NCBI GenBank assembly: GCA_017745075.1
Contig: JAGIAD010000029.1
Location: 248,001 to 312,000, forward strand
Length of the DNA: 64,000 nt
Direction of reading: 5' to 3'
DNA from: Sphingobacteriaceae bacterium
GTDB taxonomy: Bacteria > Bacteroidota > Bacteroidia > Sphingobacteriales > Sphingobacteriaceae
Shown here piece after piece: positions 24,453-33,532 of the stretch. Position numbers and translations under genes: made by a program. Below the pieces are notes generated by a model. The model saw only the letters and a list, made by a program, of their open reading frames with translations, was not told where the DNA came from and ran no database searches. Position 1 is the first letter of the stretch. Every line of letters starts with the position of its first letter.

Positions 24453-26942
24453 ATGAGACTTTTACAATCAAAAACGATACAGATTACCCTTTTACTTTTG
24501 AGCTTATCTTTTGGTCTTTTCGCACAAACCGGCGGAAAAGCAAAAATTACCGGAGTGCTTAAAGACGCAAAAACACAAGAAACCATTCCATTTGCCACAG
24601 CAGTTTTAATCGATAAGGCTACCGCCAAAAATGCAAAAATAGCGCAGACCGATGTAAACGGTGCTTTTGTAATGACCGATATCCCTTCCGGCACCTTTAC
24701 CTTTAAAATAAGTTTTGTGGGCTACCAAACCATGGTGAGGGATAATATAACCATTACCAGCACTACGGGTACTTTAAACTTCGGCGAAATCAAAATGAAT
24801 GCTGCAAAAGGCAATGTACTGAGCGAAATCACCGTAACGGGCCAAAAACAGGGCATGCAGATGGGTATTGATAAAAAGATTTTTGCAGTAGATCAGAGCG
24901 TAATCAGCGAGGGCGGTTCGGCAGGTGATTTATTGCAGAATGTTCCTTCAGTTTCTACCGATATGGATGGTAATGTGAGTCTGCGCGGATCAACCGGAGT
25001 AAAAGTTTTAATTGATGGAAAACCTTCTTTAATTGCTGGTGGTAATGTGGCACAGATTCTTCAGTCAATACCAGCCAGCTCTATCGAAAGTGTTGAAGTA
25101 ATTACCAACCCATCTGCTAAATATGATGCAGAAGGCCAGTCGGGTATTATCAATATCGTGTTAAAGAAAAACACAAAACTTGGCTTTAACGGTTCGGCAG
25201 CCCTAACCGCAGGCAACCGTAATAATTACAATGCCAATACCAACTTAAGTTTCCAAAACAGCAAGGTTAATATTTACGGAAACTATGGCTACCGTTATGG
25301 CAACCGGGTTGGAGGCGGTTTTCAGGACATTACCTATAAATCAGACTCGTTAAGAACAAGGTTTGCCAGTCAAAACACAGCTTCCAAGTCATTGGATAAA
25401 GGGCACAATGCCAAAGCGGGTATCGATTATTATTTAGCACCAAAAAGTGTAATCAGCTTATCGGGTGGTTTTAACTCAAGAGATAATGAGCGTAATGACC
25501 AACTCGATATCAGGCAGTTAGACAAAAACCATTTGCCGGTTCTGCTAAGCAACAGAACCAATAACACCGATGGTTTCGGAAAAAGTTACGATGCAAACCT
25601 GGATTACGTACAGAAGTTTAAGAAACCGAAAGAAGAACTAACCTTTAATTTTGGTTACGCTTACGGAACCAACAATAGCAATCAGTATTATAGCACCAAT
25701 ACCACTAACCGCAATGGAGTACCTATTGATGAGACCTTAAGTTTACAGCGCGTATTTAATACCGGCAACAACACCAATTACAATATCCAAACCGATTATG
25801 CATTACCTGTAGGTAAAGCGGGTAAAATTGAAATGGGTTACCGCAGCCAGATCCGTTTAGGGAAAAACGATCAGTATGCAGATTCAATCTTAACCAATAG
25901 CACTATTTACATCAGCAACAACAAGCTAATCAATAGTTTTGACAGCAAAGATCAGGTGCATGCCCTGTATTTCAATTACCAGAACCAGATTAAAGATTTT
26001 GGTTATCAGATAGGTTTAAGGGGAGAAGATGCACGTTTAGATACGCATTTAGAAGGCTACACGAACAATGTATTAACTTCTGCCGAAGGAAACATCCATT
26101 ACAAAAGGATATACCCAAGCGTATTCTTAACCCAGAAACTAAAAGGCGATAATCAGCTTCAACTGAGTTATACCCGCCGCGTAAACCGTCCACGCCCATG
26201 GGATACCAATCCATTCTTAGATGTTTCAGATCCATTAAACTACAGGGGTGGTAACCCGAATTTATTACCTGAGGATGTACACTCTTTTGAGTTGGGATAT
26301 AGCAAATACTGGAAAAAAGTAACCTTAACTTCGAGCCTGTATTTCCGTCAGACCAACGATGTGATCCAACGCGTAAGAAGTACACCTGTTAACGGGATTA
26401 TTACTTCAACCCCTCAAAACTTATCGCATCAAACCAATAGCGGTGTAGAATTAATCGGCCGTTTCGACCTGGTTAAAGCTTTAAACTTTACCACCAACGT
26501 AAACTTATATCAGGCCAGGTTTGCCGGAGATGCAAGGTTTGATATCCCGTCAAGCAGTGGTTTTAGCTGGAATGCCAACCTGACCGGAAATTTAACCGTT
26601 GCAAAAAATGTATCATTACAGGTACGCGGCGACTATAGGGCACCGGAGGTAATGGCACAGGGAAAACGCAACGCCATGTACGGTATTGATGGCGGAGCGA
26701 AATACGATTTTCCAAATAAAAAAGCATCTTTAAGTTTCAATGTCCGCGATATATTTAACACCAGAAGATGGAGTATGACCACTGAAGACAGGGCAACAAT
26801 TGTTGATTTTGAACGCCAGTTCCAAGGAACAATGGGAAATTTAACTTTCTCGTACCGCTTTGGAAAAACAACCTTTACCGGCACTAATAAAAAGAAAAAA
26901 GACGATCAACAGGATAACCGTCCTGACGAAGGATCATTTTAA
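24453..26942 (+). CDS. TonB-dependent receptor-type outer membrane protein (CarbopepD-plug-barrel)
   Basis: An 829-residue outer-membrane protein: signal peptide ending FAQT, carboxypeptidase-regulatory-like sandwich (about 30-110), plug-like domain (about 125-240, with VLIDGKPSL and VEVITNPSAKYDAEGQSGII), and a large barrel of the outer-membrane-barrel type 3 class. The C-terminal tail is charged (TNKKKKDDQQDNRPDEGSF), so the barrel end is not the last residue. It is a paralogue of the next gene; both lack a SusD partner. Ligand unknown. Confidence 0.9.
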   Translation: MRLLQSKTIQITLLLLSLSFGLFAQTGGKAKITGVLKDAKTQETIPFATAVLIDKATAKNAKIAQTDVNGAFVMTDIPSGTFTFKISFVGYQTMVRDNITITSTTGTLNFGEIKMNAAKGNVLSEITVTGQKQGMQMGIDKKIFAVDQSVISEGGSAGDLLQNVPSVSTDMDGNVSLRGSTGVKVLIDGKPSLIAGGNVAQILQSIPASSIESVEVITNPSAKYDAEGQSGIINIVLKKNTKLGFNGSAALTAGNRNNYNANTNLSFQNSKVNIYGNYGYRYGNRVGGGFQDITYKSDSLRTRFASQNTASKSLDKGHNAKAGIDYYLAPKSVISLSGGFNSRDNERNDQLDIRQLDKNHLPVLLSNRTNNTDGFGKSYDANLDYVQKFKKPKEELTFNFGYAYGTNNSNQYYSTNTTNRNGVPIDETLSLQRVFNTGNNTNYNIQTDYALPVGKAGKIEMGYRSQIRLGKNDQYADSILTNSTIYISNNKLINSFDSKDQVHALYFNYQNQIKDFGYQIGLRGEDARLDTHLEGYTNNVLTSAEGNIHYKRIYPSVFLTQKLKGDNQLQLSYTRRVNRPRPWDTNPFLDVSDPLNYRGGNPNLLPEDVHSFELGYSKYWKKVTLTSSLYFRQTNDVIQRVRSTPVNGIITSTPQNLSHQTNSGVELIGRFDLVKALNFTTNVNLYQARFAGDARFDIPSSSGFSWNANLTGNLTVAKNVSLQVRGDYRAPEVMAQGKRNAMYGIDGGAKYDFPNKKASLSFNVRDIFNTRRWSMTTEDRATIVDFERQFQGTMGNLTFSYRFGKTTFTGTNKKKKDDQQDNRPDEGSF

Positions 26943-26949
26943 TAACCGA

Positions 26950-26980
26950 GGTGTTTAGATTTTTTTCTAAGCACCTTTTT
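26950..26980 (+). terminator. Intrinsic terminator between the two receptor genes
   Basis: GGTGTTTAGA (26950-26959) pairs with TCTAAGCACC (26966-26975), one G-T pair, then a five-base T-run. It lies only 14 bases before the next gene's start, so the downstream paralogue either depends on read-through or has a promoter within the upstream gene. Confidence 0.75.
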
Positions 26981-26994
26981 TAATTAATCAGATA

Positions 26995-29424
26995 TTGGGA
27001 AAACTTTTACCTAAGCTTTGCTTTACCCTGTTGATTTTACTCAACGCCATTGCTGCGATTGCCGTAGAAAAAGGTGTAATCAGTGGAAAAGTGGTTGAAG
27101 AAGTTGGTGGCTTATCAATACCATCGGCAATAATATCTGTTTATACCGATGGATCTGAGCAGCCGATAATTACATCTGCTACAGATGAAGATGGCCATTT
27201 TAGCATTAAAAATCTGAAAACAGGGAATTATAGTATCAAGGTAAGTTTTGTTGGTTATGCTCCCCTAAAAGTGAATGGAATAGCCATCACAGAAAAAGAT
27301 TTCGATAAAAACCTTGGCGCATTAAAACTAACTTCTGATCAAAATTCTTTGCAGGAGGTAACCATTACCGTTCAAAAACCACCTATCGAATTTGGTGCCG
27401 ATGGCGTAACTTACAATGTTGGATCAACACTATTGTCTGAGGGCAGTACCGCAACTGATGTATTAAAAAACGTACCCATGGTGCAGGTTGATATAGATGG
27501 CAATGCTACCATTGCCGGAAAAAGAAATACCAGGATTTTTATTGATGGTAAACCGTCAGACTATATGACTTCTAACATCACCGATCTGCTCAATGTACTT
27601 CCTTCTGACGCCATTGATAAGATAGAAGTCTTAACCAATCCACCATCTAAATATAGTGGAGATGGCGAAGGCATTATTAATATCGTGATGAAAAAAGGTT
27701 TCAAGGTTGGTTTCAACGGTAATATAGGCATTTCGAACGGCCTGCAAGGTAACGGCAATGCCAATACAAATGCTTCTTACCGCGGAAAATCTTACGCCAT
27801 AAATGGAAGTGCAGCTTACCGTTATAATGTTGGCAAAGGTGATAGCCACAATTTCCGCGAAAACTTTTTTCCTGATACAACTTTCTACTACGATCAATAT
27901 GGTGCCTACCGCAACCATAACAACGGTGGGAATTTTAGAATGGGTTTAGATTGGACCATTAGTCCGAAACAAAGTTTACGGTTATCAACCAATTACAACC
28001 TCAACAATTCGAATTCAAACTCCACAACCGATCTTCATTATTTAAGCAGCGAACGGATAGAAAACCGCCTGCGCAATCAGCATAATACGGGTAAAGGTAA
28101 CAGCAACAACTTTGTTTTTAATGCAGATTACGATCTTCAGACAGATACCAGCGGAGGTAAAATATCTTTAGGTTTAAATTTCAACACCAATAAGAGTATC
28201 GATTTTAGGGATTATAGCACCACTTATGCCCAACCAGGTACATTGGCCCCAACTTTACAGCAAAACAATAACAATACCGGAAATAAGGGACTGAACGTAA
28301 CTTTAGATTACGAAAAACCAATATTCAACAAACGCGATCGCGTTGAAGCTGGCTTAGCTTTTAACTACAGAAAAAACGATAACGACTTGTTAATCGAGAA
28401 TTTTAATTTTGCAACGCAACAGTTTCTACGTAATAACAAATTATCTAACCAGTTTTTATATAATGAAAACATAGCTGCAGCTTATGTATCTTATAATTAC
28501 CGCAAGGTTGGCTGGGGTATTAAAACAGGGGTTAGAACAGAGCTTACCGATGTAGCTTTCGATTTATCTACCGGCCAGAATTATAACGTAAAACCTTATT
28601 TAAGCATTTTCCCTAATCTATCTTTAAACCGGTTTTACCGCAAAAGATATAATATTGGCGCCACTTATAGTATCCGTGTAAACAGGCCAAGAGAAAATAC
28701 CTTGAACCCGCAGGTAAACAATGTCGATACGCTTAATATCTCCTATGGAAATCCCAATCTATCGCCGGCTTATACACATCAGTTTGATATTAATTTTGGG
28801 GTATTTGGCCAGAAATGGTCATTTAATCCACGGCTTTCTTATTCAACCAGTCAGGGTGTTATAGAGCGCTATCGCACAGTTACCTTAATTCCGGGCTCCA
28901 ATACAGCAAGATCTGAGAGCACTTATGATAATGTGGGCACCAATAATTCGCTATCACTTATCTTAATCGGAAACTATAGGCCTACCAATAAGATATCGGC
29001 CAATGGAAATTTTAGCGTAATCCAAAGTAACTATAAATCACAACTGAATAGCTCGCTAAACCGGGATGGCTTAAGTTTTAGAGGAGCAATTGGTTTGTCT
29101 ATGCAATTACCATTTAAAACAGCTTTCGAATCGAACTTAAATTATGCCAACAATACCAATGCACAAGGTCGGAACAAAGGCTCTATGACTTCTAATTTCT
29201 CAGCCCGGAAAGTCTTTTTTGGTAACCGGTTAAATCTCCGTGTAACAATAAATGATATTTTAGGCAACAGAACCAATACCTTTTACAACGAAGGCCAGAA
29301 TTTCAGACTGGAAAATTATTCGACCAATAATACGCAAAACTTCACCTTTAGCCTGAATTACCGTTTCACTAAAATTACCGTAAATAAAATTCCTCCCCCA
29401 CCTCAACCTGTAAAACCTCAGTAA
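26995..29424 (+). CDS. TonB-dependent receptor-type outer membrane protein, paralogue (TTG start)
   Basis: An 809-residue protein with the same order as its neighbour: signal segment (LCFTLLILLNAIAAIA), CarbopepD sandwich, plug-like domain (IFIDGKPSDY, then IEVLTNPPSKYSGDGEGII) and a type 3 barrel, ending in a proline-rich PPPPQPVKPQ tail. No ATG is available between the upstream in-frame stop (26968) and the signal peptide. TTG at 26995 is therefore the likely start, following a terminator by 14 bases. Duplicate of the preceding gene, diverged in the barrel. Confidence 0.85.
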   Translation: MGKLLPKLCFTLLILLNAIAAIAVEKGVISGKVVEEVGGLSIPSAIISVYTDGSEQPIITSATDEDGHFSIKNLKTGNYSIKVSFVGYAPLKVNGIAITEKDFDKNLGALKLTSDQNSLQEVTITVQKPPIEFGADGVTYNVGSTLLSEGSTATDVLKNVPMVQVDIDGNATIAGKRNTRIFIDGKPSDYMTSNITDLLNVLPSDAIDKIEVLTNPPSKYSGDGEGIINIVMKKGFKVGFNGNIGISNGLQGNGNANTNASYRGKSYAINGSAAYRYNVGKGDSHNFRENFFPDTTFYYDQYGAYRNHNNGGNFRMGLDWTISPKQSLRLSTNYNLNNSNSNSTTDLHYLSSERIENRLRNQHNTGKGNSNNFVFNADYDLQTDTSGGKISLGLNFNTNKSIDFRDYSTTYAQPGTLAPTLQQNNNNTGNKGLNVTLDYEKPIFNKRDRVEAGLAFNYRKNDNDLLIENFNFATQQFLRNNKLSNQFLYNENIAAAYVSYNYRKVGWGIKTGVRTELTDVAFDLSTGQNYNVKPYLSIFPNLSLNRFYRKRYNIGATYSIRVNRPRENTLNPQVNNVDTLNISYGNPNLSPAYTHQFDINFGVFGQKWSFNPRLSYSTSQGVIERYRTVTLIPGSNTARSESTYDNVGTNNSLSLILIGNYRPTNKISANGNFSVIQSNYKSQLNSSLNRDGLSFRGAIGLSMQLPFKTAFESNLNYANNTNAQGRNKGSMTSNFSARKVFFGNRLNLRVTINDILGNRTNTFYNEGQNFRLENYSTNNTQNFTFSLNYRFTKITVNKIPPPPQPVKPQ

Positions 29425-29453
29425 GATATAATCATATTCCTTATCTTGCAGGC

Positions 29454-30008
29454 ATGGAAGAGACCAACCCTTGGAAAACGCTTGAGAGCGATGTAAAATA
29501 CGATAACAACTGGATCCGCTTAACCGAACACCAGGTCATTAATCCATCTGGAGGACAAGGTATTTACGGCACTGTTCATTTTAAGAACCTGGCCATCGGA
29601 ATCCTTCCTTTGGATGAAAACCATAATACCTGGCTGGTTGGCCAGTACCGGTATGCACTTAATGCCTATAGTTGGGAAATTCCTGAAGGCGGAGGCCCAT
29701 TCCACGAAGCGCCATTGGAAAGCGCCAGAAGAGAATTACTGGAAGAAACCGGAATGAGTGCCAGAAACTGGAAAGAGATACAAAGAATGCATCTCTCCAA
29801 CTCGGTAAGCGACGAATTAAGTATTATCTATATTGCTACCGATCTCATTCAGGGCATTGCCATGCCCGAAGAAACAGAACAGCTCATTGTCAAAAAATTA
29901 CCCTTTAACGAGGCTTATCAAATGGTTTTGGATGGAACGATTACCGACTCGGTGAGTGTTGCTGCAATTTTAAAAGCAAAGCTGATGATAATAAATGGGG
30001 AATTATAA
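29454..30008 (+). CDS. Nudix hydrolase (ADP-ribose pyrophosphatase-like)
   Basis: A 184-residue hydrolase with a complete Nudix box, GGGPFHEAPLESARRELLEE then TGM, matching Gx5Ex7REUxEExGU. The region before it (VRYALNAYSWEIPEG-like) resembles ADP-ribose pyrophosphatases of the NudF type. It starts 29 bases after the receptor gene. Likely clears ADP-ribose or other nucleotide diphosphates; exact substrate not determined by sequence. Confidence 0.92.
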   Translation: MEETNPWKTLESDVKYDNNWIRLTEHQVINPSGGQGIYGTVHFKNLAIGILPLDENHNTWLVGQYRYALNAYSWEIPEGGGPFHEAPLESARRELLEETGMSARNWKEIQRMHLSNSVSDELSIIYIATDLIQGIAMPEETEQLIVKKLPFNEAYQMVLDGTITDSVSVAAILKAKLMIINGEL

Positions 30009-30038
30009 TGGTTTCAATCAACCAGAATAATTTATTAT

Positions 30039-30046
30039 TATCTTTG
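30039..30046 (+). promoter_or_regulatory. -7 promoter element for plsC
   Basis: TATCTTTG is a perfect match to TAnnTTTG, 20 bases before the acyltransferase start. The -33 element is weak (TTT at 30012-30014 is four bases too far). Confidence 0.45.
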
Positions 30047-30066
30047 CCATCTATTAAATCGACCAG

Positions 30067-30825
30067 ATGAGCAAGCTTTTCGGCTATATTTTAAGCCCTA
30101 TTTTCTATATTTTCTTTGGATTAATCCTTTGTATCTTCCATCCCATACAATGGCTTTGTTTTAAGCTTTTTGGTTATAAAGCACATAAGGTTTCTGTAGA
30201 TATCCTTAATTTTTTTCTAACCTATTGCCAGGTTATCCTTTTTAATTCGATCAGTTTTAAAAACGAATACGATCTGCCAACAGACAGGCCTATCATTTTT
30301 GCGGCAAACCACCAAAGTATGTACGATATCCCTTCGTTAATATGGTTTTTAAGAAAACACAGCGCAAAATTTATTTCTAAAATTGAGCTTACCAAAGGTA
30401 TTCCGTCAATATCCATTAACCTTCGTTTGGGCGGTGGAGCAAACATTAACCGGAAAGACAACAAACAGGCCATTTCTGAAATTATAAAACTTGGCCGTAG
30501 AATGAAAGAGAATAATTGGAGCACTGTTATTTTTCCGGAAGGGACGCGGGCAAAAGATGGTCAGTTGAAAACATTCCAATATGGAGGGATTGCCACTATA
30601 TTAAAAGTAGTTCCAAATGCTTTGATCGTTCCGGTAGCCATAGAAAACTCGTGGAAAATTGTTCGCTTTGGCATGTTTCCGTTAACCACAGGAAATGCCT
30701 TAAAATGGACAGTTTTAAAACCTATAGAACCAGGGGTGAAACCACCGAACGATATTACACTGGAAGTAGAAAATGAAATCAGAAAAGTTTTAGGTCAGCC
30801 AATGGCACAGCCAGCTGTTTTATAA
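30067..30825 (+). CDS. plsC: 1-acyl-sn-glycerol-3-phosphate acyltransferase
   Basis: A 252-residue membrane-bound acyltransferase of phospholipid synthesis, converting lysophosphatidic to phosphatidic acid. It has an N-terminal hydrophobic helix pair (about 5-40), the catalytic NHQSMYD (His82 and Asp87, the NHx4D motif) and the substrate motif FPEGTRAKDG. Length is typical. Related acyltransferases for ornithine lipids share these motifs, so the acceptor is not fully certain. Confidence 0.88.
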   Translation: MSKLFGYILSPIFYIFFGLILCIFHPIQWLCFKLFGYKAHKVSVDILNFFLTYCQVILFNSISFKNEYDLPTDRPIIFAANHQSMYDIPSLIWFLRKHSAKFISKIELTKGIPSISINLRLGGGANINRKDNKQAISEIIKLGRRMKENNWSTVIFPEGTRAKDGQLKTFQYGGIATILKVVPNALIVPVAIENSWKIVRFGMFPLTTGNALKWTVLKPIEPGVKPPNDITLEVENEIRKVLGQPMAQPAVL

Positions 30826-31170
30826 TTTTATATCTTCTATTTTTTTGTGAAGATTCTTAGGCTGCCTTTCTATTCACATGCCCTTAATAATAAACCCGAT
30901 AGCAGTGGATGCCGATTCTTCATCGGCTGGAACAAATAGCGGGGCTGCTGTACCCTATAGAATACTGACATTCATTTCCAAAACCTAAAACCGCTGTAAC
31001 ATCATTTATATCGACCTTATCTCCTAAATTAACACCCATACTTCGCAATCTCTGTCTTTCGCTGCCTGAATCAAACATGGACTAAAAGGATAGTTTTTGA
31101 ACTACTTAAGCCCTATACGCTTAGCGCCAACCGCCCATATCCATTTTACATTCCCCCTCTTACCTCACCA
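30826..31170. repeat. Intergenic region with second copy of a dispersed repeat
   Basis: No gene in 345 bases. Bases 30892-30951 match 15115-15180 through AAACCCGAT, GGATGCC, a central hairpin and GCGGGGCTGCTGT. The hairpin here is GCCGAT/ATCGGC (30911-30927) with a five-base loop, where the other copy has CCCGAT/ATCGGG, also with five bases. The rest shows nothing I can name. Confidence 0.6.
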
Positions 31171-31920
31171 CTAGATGTTCTTATTTCCGATCACCCTGAA
31201 AAATTCATCACGGTAGGTATCGCCAACTGGGATAATTTTTTGGTTAATGGTGATGCGGCTGCGCTCAATGCTTTCAATCTTATCAACCGCTACGATATAA
31301 GATTTGTGTACCCGGATAAACTGGCTTTGAGGCAATGCTTCTTCCATTTTTTTCATACTCTGCAAGGTAATTACGCGCTCATCTTTGGTGAAAATGGAAA
31401 TGTAATCCTTTAAGCCCTCAATGAATAAAATATCGTGCAGGTAAATTTTTTGGATCTTATGTTCCGTTTTTACAAAAATATAATCCTGAACCGGATTTGG
31501 CGGGGCTGAAAACGGTGCCGGTGTAACGATCGGCTGGGCCACACTGGCGGGAGCTTCAACCGGTTTTACCTGATTGTGTACTTTTTCTACCGCTTTATAA
31601 AAACGGTCAAACGCAATAGGTTTCAAAAGATAATCTGAAACATTCAGGTCGTAACTTTCTAAAGCATACTGCGGGTAAGCGGTGGTTAATATGTAGTGAC
31701 ATTTATTGCCGGCAATTTTCAAAAACTGGATTCCGGTTAGCTCGGGCATCTGAATATCCAAAAATACCAGGTCTATCCCTCCGCCCTGAACAATCTGCAA
31801 AGCTTCAATAGGATTTTCGCACCTTTTTACCATGGTTAAAAAAGGTACTTTCGAAATATAATCCTGTAAAATATCAAGCGCTAAAGGCTCATCATCAACA
31901 ACAATACAGTTTAAGTTCAT
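31171..31920 (-). CDS. LytTR-family response regulator
   Basis: A 249-residue regulator. An N-terminal receiver domain (CIVVDDEPLALDILQDYI, phosphoacceptor Asp in LVFLDIQMPEL, Lys in YLLKPI) is followed by a Pro/Ala linker and a C-terminal LytTR DNA-binding domain (about 145-245, IFVKTEHKIQKIYLHDILFI, then FIRVHKSYIVAVDKIESIE). LytTR proteins bind pairs of direct repeats spaced about two helical turns. It lies downstream of its kinase with a 57-base gap. Matching repeats lie in the divergent region upstream of the kinase (33111-33189). Confidence 0.93.
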   Translation of the reverse strand: MNLNCIVVDDEPLALDILQDYISKVPFLTMVKRCENPIEALQIVQGGGIDLVFLDIQMPELTGIQFLKIAGNKCHYILTTAYPQYALESYDLNVSDYLLKPIAFDRFYKAVEKVHNQVKPVEAPASVAQPIVTPAPFSAPPNPVQDYIFVKTEHKIQKIYLHDILFIEGLKDYISIFTKDERVITLQSMKKMEEALPQSQFIRVHKSYIVAVDKIESIERSRITINQKIIPVGDTYRDEFFRVIGNKNI

Positions 31921-31977
31921 TTTAGGTTATTATTTTTAATTAATGATTTTACATCCGGTTTTTGCTTGGTTATCGGA

Positions 31978-33009
31978 TTATATGTCAATCATCAGTTCAC
32001 AGGTATAATGAGTAGCCGAATTTACAACATTTAATTTATATCTATCAGGATAAACCAATTGTAACCTACGTTCTACATTGGTTAAACCAACCCCGCCCTG
32101 TGCATCTTTATTCTGCTGGTTCTTTTTATTAATTATGCTAAAATGTAAAATCTTTTGGTTGGCAATGATATTGATTTTTACCGGTTCGGCCGGATCCGTT
32201 ACCACACCATGTTTAAAGGCATTTTCTACAAATGAAATCAACATTAAAGGAACAATTTTTTGATTATCGATTTCGCCATTTAAAGTAAGCTCAATATAGG
32301 CCCCGTCTTTAAACCGTATTTTCTGCAGTTCGATATAACTGGTTAAATAATCTACTTCTTTGCTCAGAGCTACCGTTGGTGTATTGCTTTCATAAATCAT
32401 GTAACGCATAATTTCAGAAAGCTTCATAATGGCATCGGCAGTTTTATCAGATTTTTGATAGGCTAACGAATAGATGTTATTGAGGGAATTGAAAAGAAAA
32501 TGTGGATTTAACTGCGATTTTAAAAACTGCAGTTCCATTTCCCGGCGCTCACTTTCCAGGTTACGCTGAATCCTTTCGCTTGCAAACCAATCGATGGTGA
32601 ATTTAATAATACAGCTTGATACCAGAAAGAAACCGAGCACAAAAACCCTGTTTATAGCAAAAACATTAACAGACATTTCACGTTTTTGACCATCCATTGT
32701 ATAATGAAGCAATTCATTCGGATTTAAAACTGCGATTACTGTTTTTATCAACGAGCCAATAATAATTAGCAATAGAAAAGATAAAATGTATAACCAGTAT
32801 TTTTTTCTTTTCTTAATCAGTGATGGAATAAGAAAAATATAATTGATATAAAAAACAGAGACGTTGAGAATGCCAAAAATAAAAAACGACAGGAAATAAT
32901 CTTTTGTAGTATGTTTTTCCTTATCAATTATAGTGACTACTGCTAAAAAAAGACATATTAACGCCCAAAAAATAGCATGTAATATTAATGGTCCCCTGCT
33001 CTGTTTCAT
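31978..33009 (-). CDS. LytS/YehU-type sensor histidine kinase
   Basis: A 343-residue inner-membrane kinase with four hydrophobic segments in the first 150 residues and then a His-kinase domain (PF06580 type) with phosphoacceptor His in LNPHFLFNSLNNIYS. The ATPase domain has FVENAFKHGV (N box) and GGVGLTNVERRL (G box). It has no periplasmic sensor loop of note, so the stimulus may be sensed in the membrane. It is paired with the LytTR regulator downstream and divergent from an ABC transporter operon. Confidence 0.92.
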   Translation of the reverse strand: MKQSRGPLILHAIFWALICLFLAVVTIIDKEKHTTKDYFLSFFIFGILNVSVFYINYIFLIPSLIKKRKKYWLYILSFLLLIIIGSLIKTVIAVLNPNELLHYTMDGQKREMSVNVFAINRVFVLGFFLVSSCIIKFTIDWFASERIQRNLESERREMELQFLKSQLNPHFLFNSLNNIYSLAYQKSDKTADAIMKLSEIMRYMIYESNTPTVALSKEVDYLTSYIELQKIRFKDGAYIELTLNGEIDNQKIVPLMLISFVENAFKHGVVTDPAEPVKINIIANQKILHFSIINKKNQQNKDAQGGVGLTNVERRLQLVYPDRYKLNVVNSATHYTCELMIDI

Positions 33010-33110
33010 TTAAAATTTGTTAAAATATTGGCAAAAGCGATATCTGTTCAAATAAGGCATATCGTTCAAGCCACAAAATAAATAAAGTTTTATCGATTTA
33101 CTTACACAAT

Positions 33111-33189
33111 CTACCAACGGGCATTTTTTTTCTACCAACGGCCCAATGGGCAAATTTTATCGACCAACGCCAAAAATGGCTGTTGATCT
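33111..33189. promoter_or_regulatory. Candidate LytTR binding sites (direct repeats)
   Basis: CTACCAACGG occurs at 33111-33120 and again at 33132-33141, 21 bases apart. A variant CGACCAACGC lies at 33161-33170, and an inverted related GTTGATC at 33183-33189. Read on the minus strand the repeat is CCGTTGGTAG, which fits the published LytTR half-site pattern (core GTTnRK after A/C) with one mismatch. Paired half-sites at two-turn spacing are how LytTR regulators bind. GCCC/GGGC (33141-33151) and GCCA/TGGC (33169-33180) dyads are interleaved. Confidence 0.6.
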
Positions 33190-33269
33190 AGAATCTTGAA
33201 CGCTTGGTATAATAGATTTTAGCAGGTTATTTTTCTTGAGTTTCTTTGAATCATCAAAACGAAATCAAA

Positions 33270-33527
33270 ATGAAAACGACATCAGCAATCAACTTAAAAA
33301 ATCAAACAGTAATTACTGATGGCATTTTCGTAACCGCTCAAATAAAACAAACCATCATGAAAAAGTTAGGAAACACATCGCCATTTTTACTTTTATTATT
33401 ACCGGTATTTATGATGATCATTTTAACACTTACTGTAAGCACCAATAAAAATGATGCAGAAATAGTAGTTAAACCTGCTAAAACCTCAAGCACCATCGTA
33501 ACACAGGCTACGGCTATTTTTAAATAA
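33270..33527 (+). CDS. Small membrane protein before ABC transporter
   Basis: An 85-residue protein starting MKTTSAINLK, with one clear transmembrane helix (about 45-65, PFLLLLLPVFMMIILTLTV) and short polar ends. The ATG at 33270 is preferred to a TTG at 33246. It ends six bases before the ABC ATPase gene, so co-transcription is likely. I do not recognise it. It could be a small accessory or regulatory subunit of the exporter, or a translated leader. The close spacing and clean helix favour a real gene. Confidence 0.6.
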   Translation: MKTTSAINLKNQTVITDGIFVTAQIKQTIMKKLGNTSPFLLLLLPVFMMIILTLTVSTNKNDAEIVVKPAKTSSTIVTQATAIFK

Positions 33528-33532
33528 TAGCA

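Noticed and set aside
25990..26385. 131-residue antisense frame inside the first receptor gene
   Set aside because: Shadow of a conserved barrel coding region; Cys/Ser/Arg-rich composition without domain.
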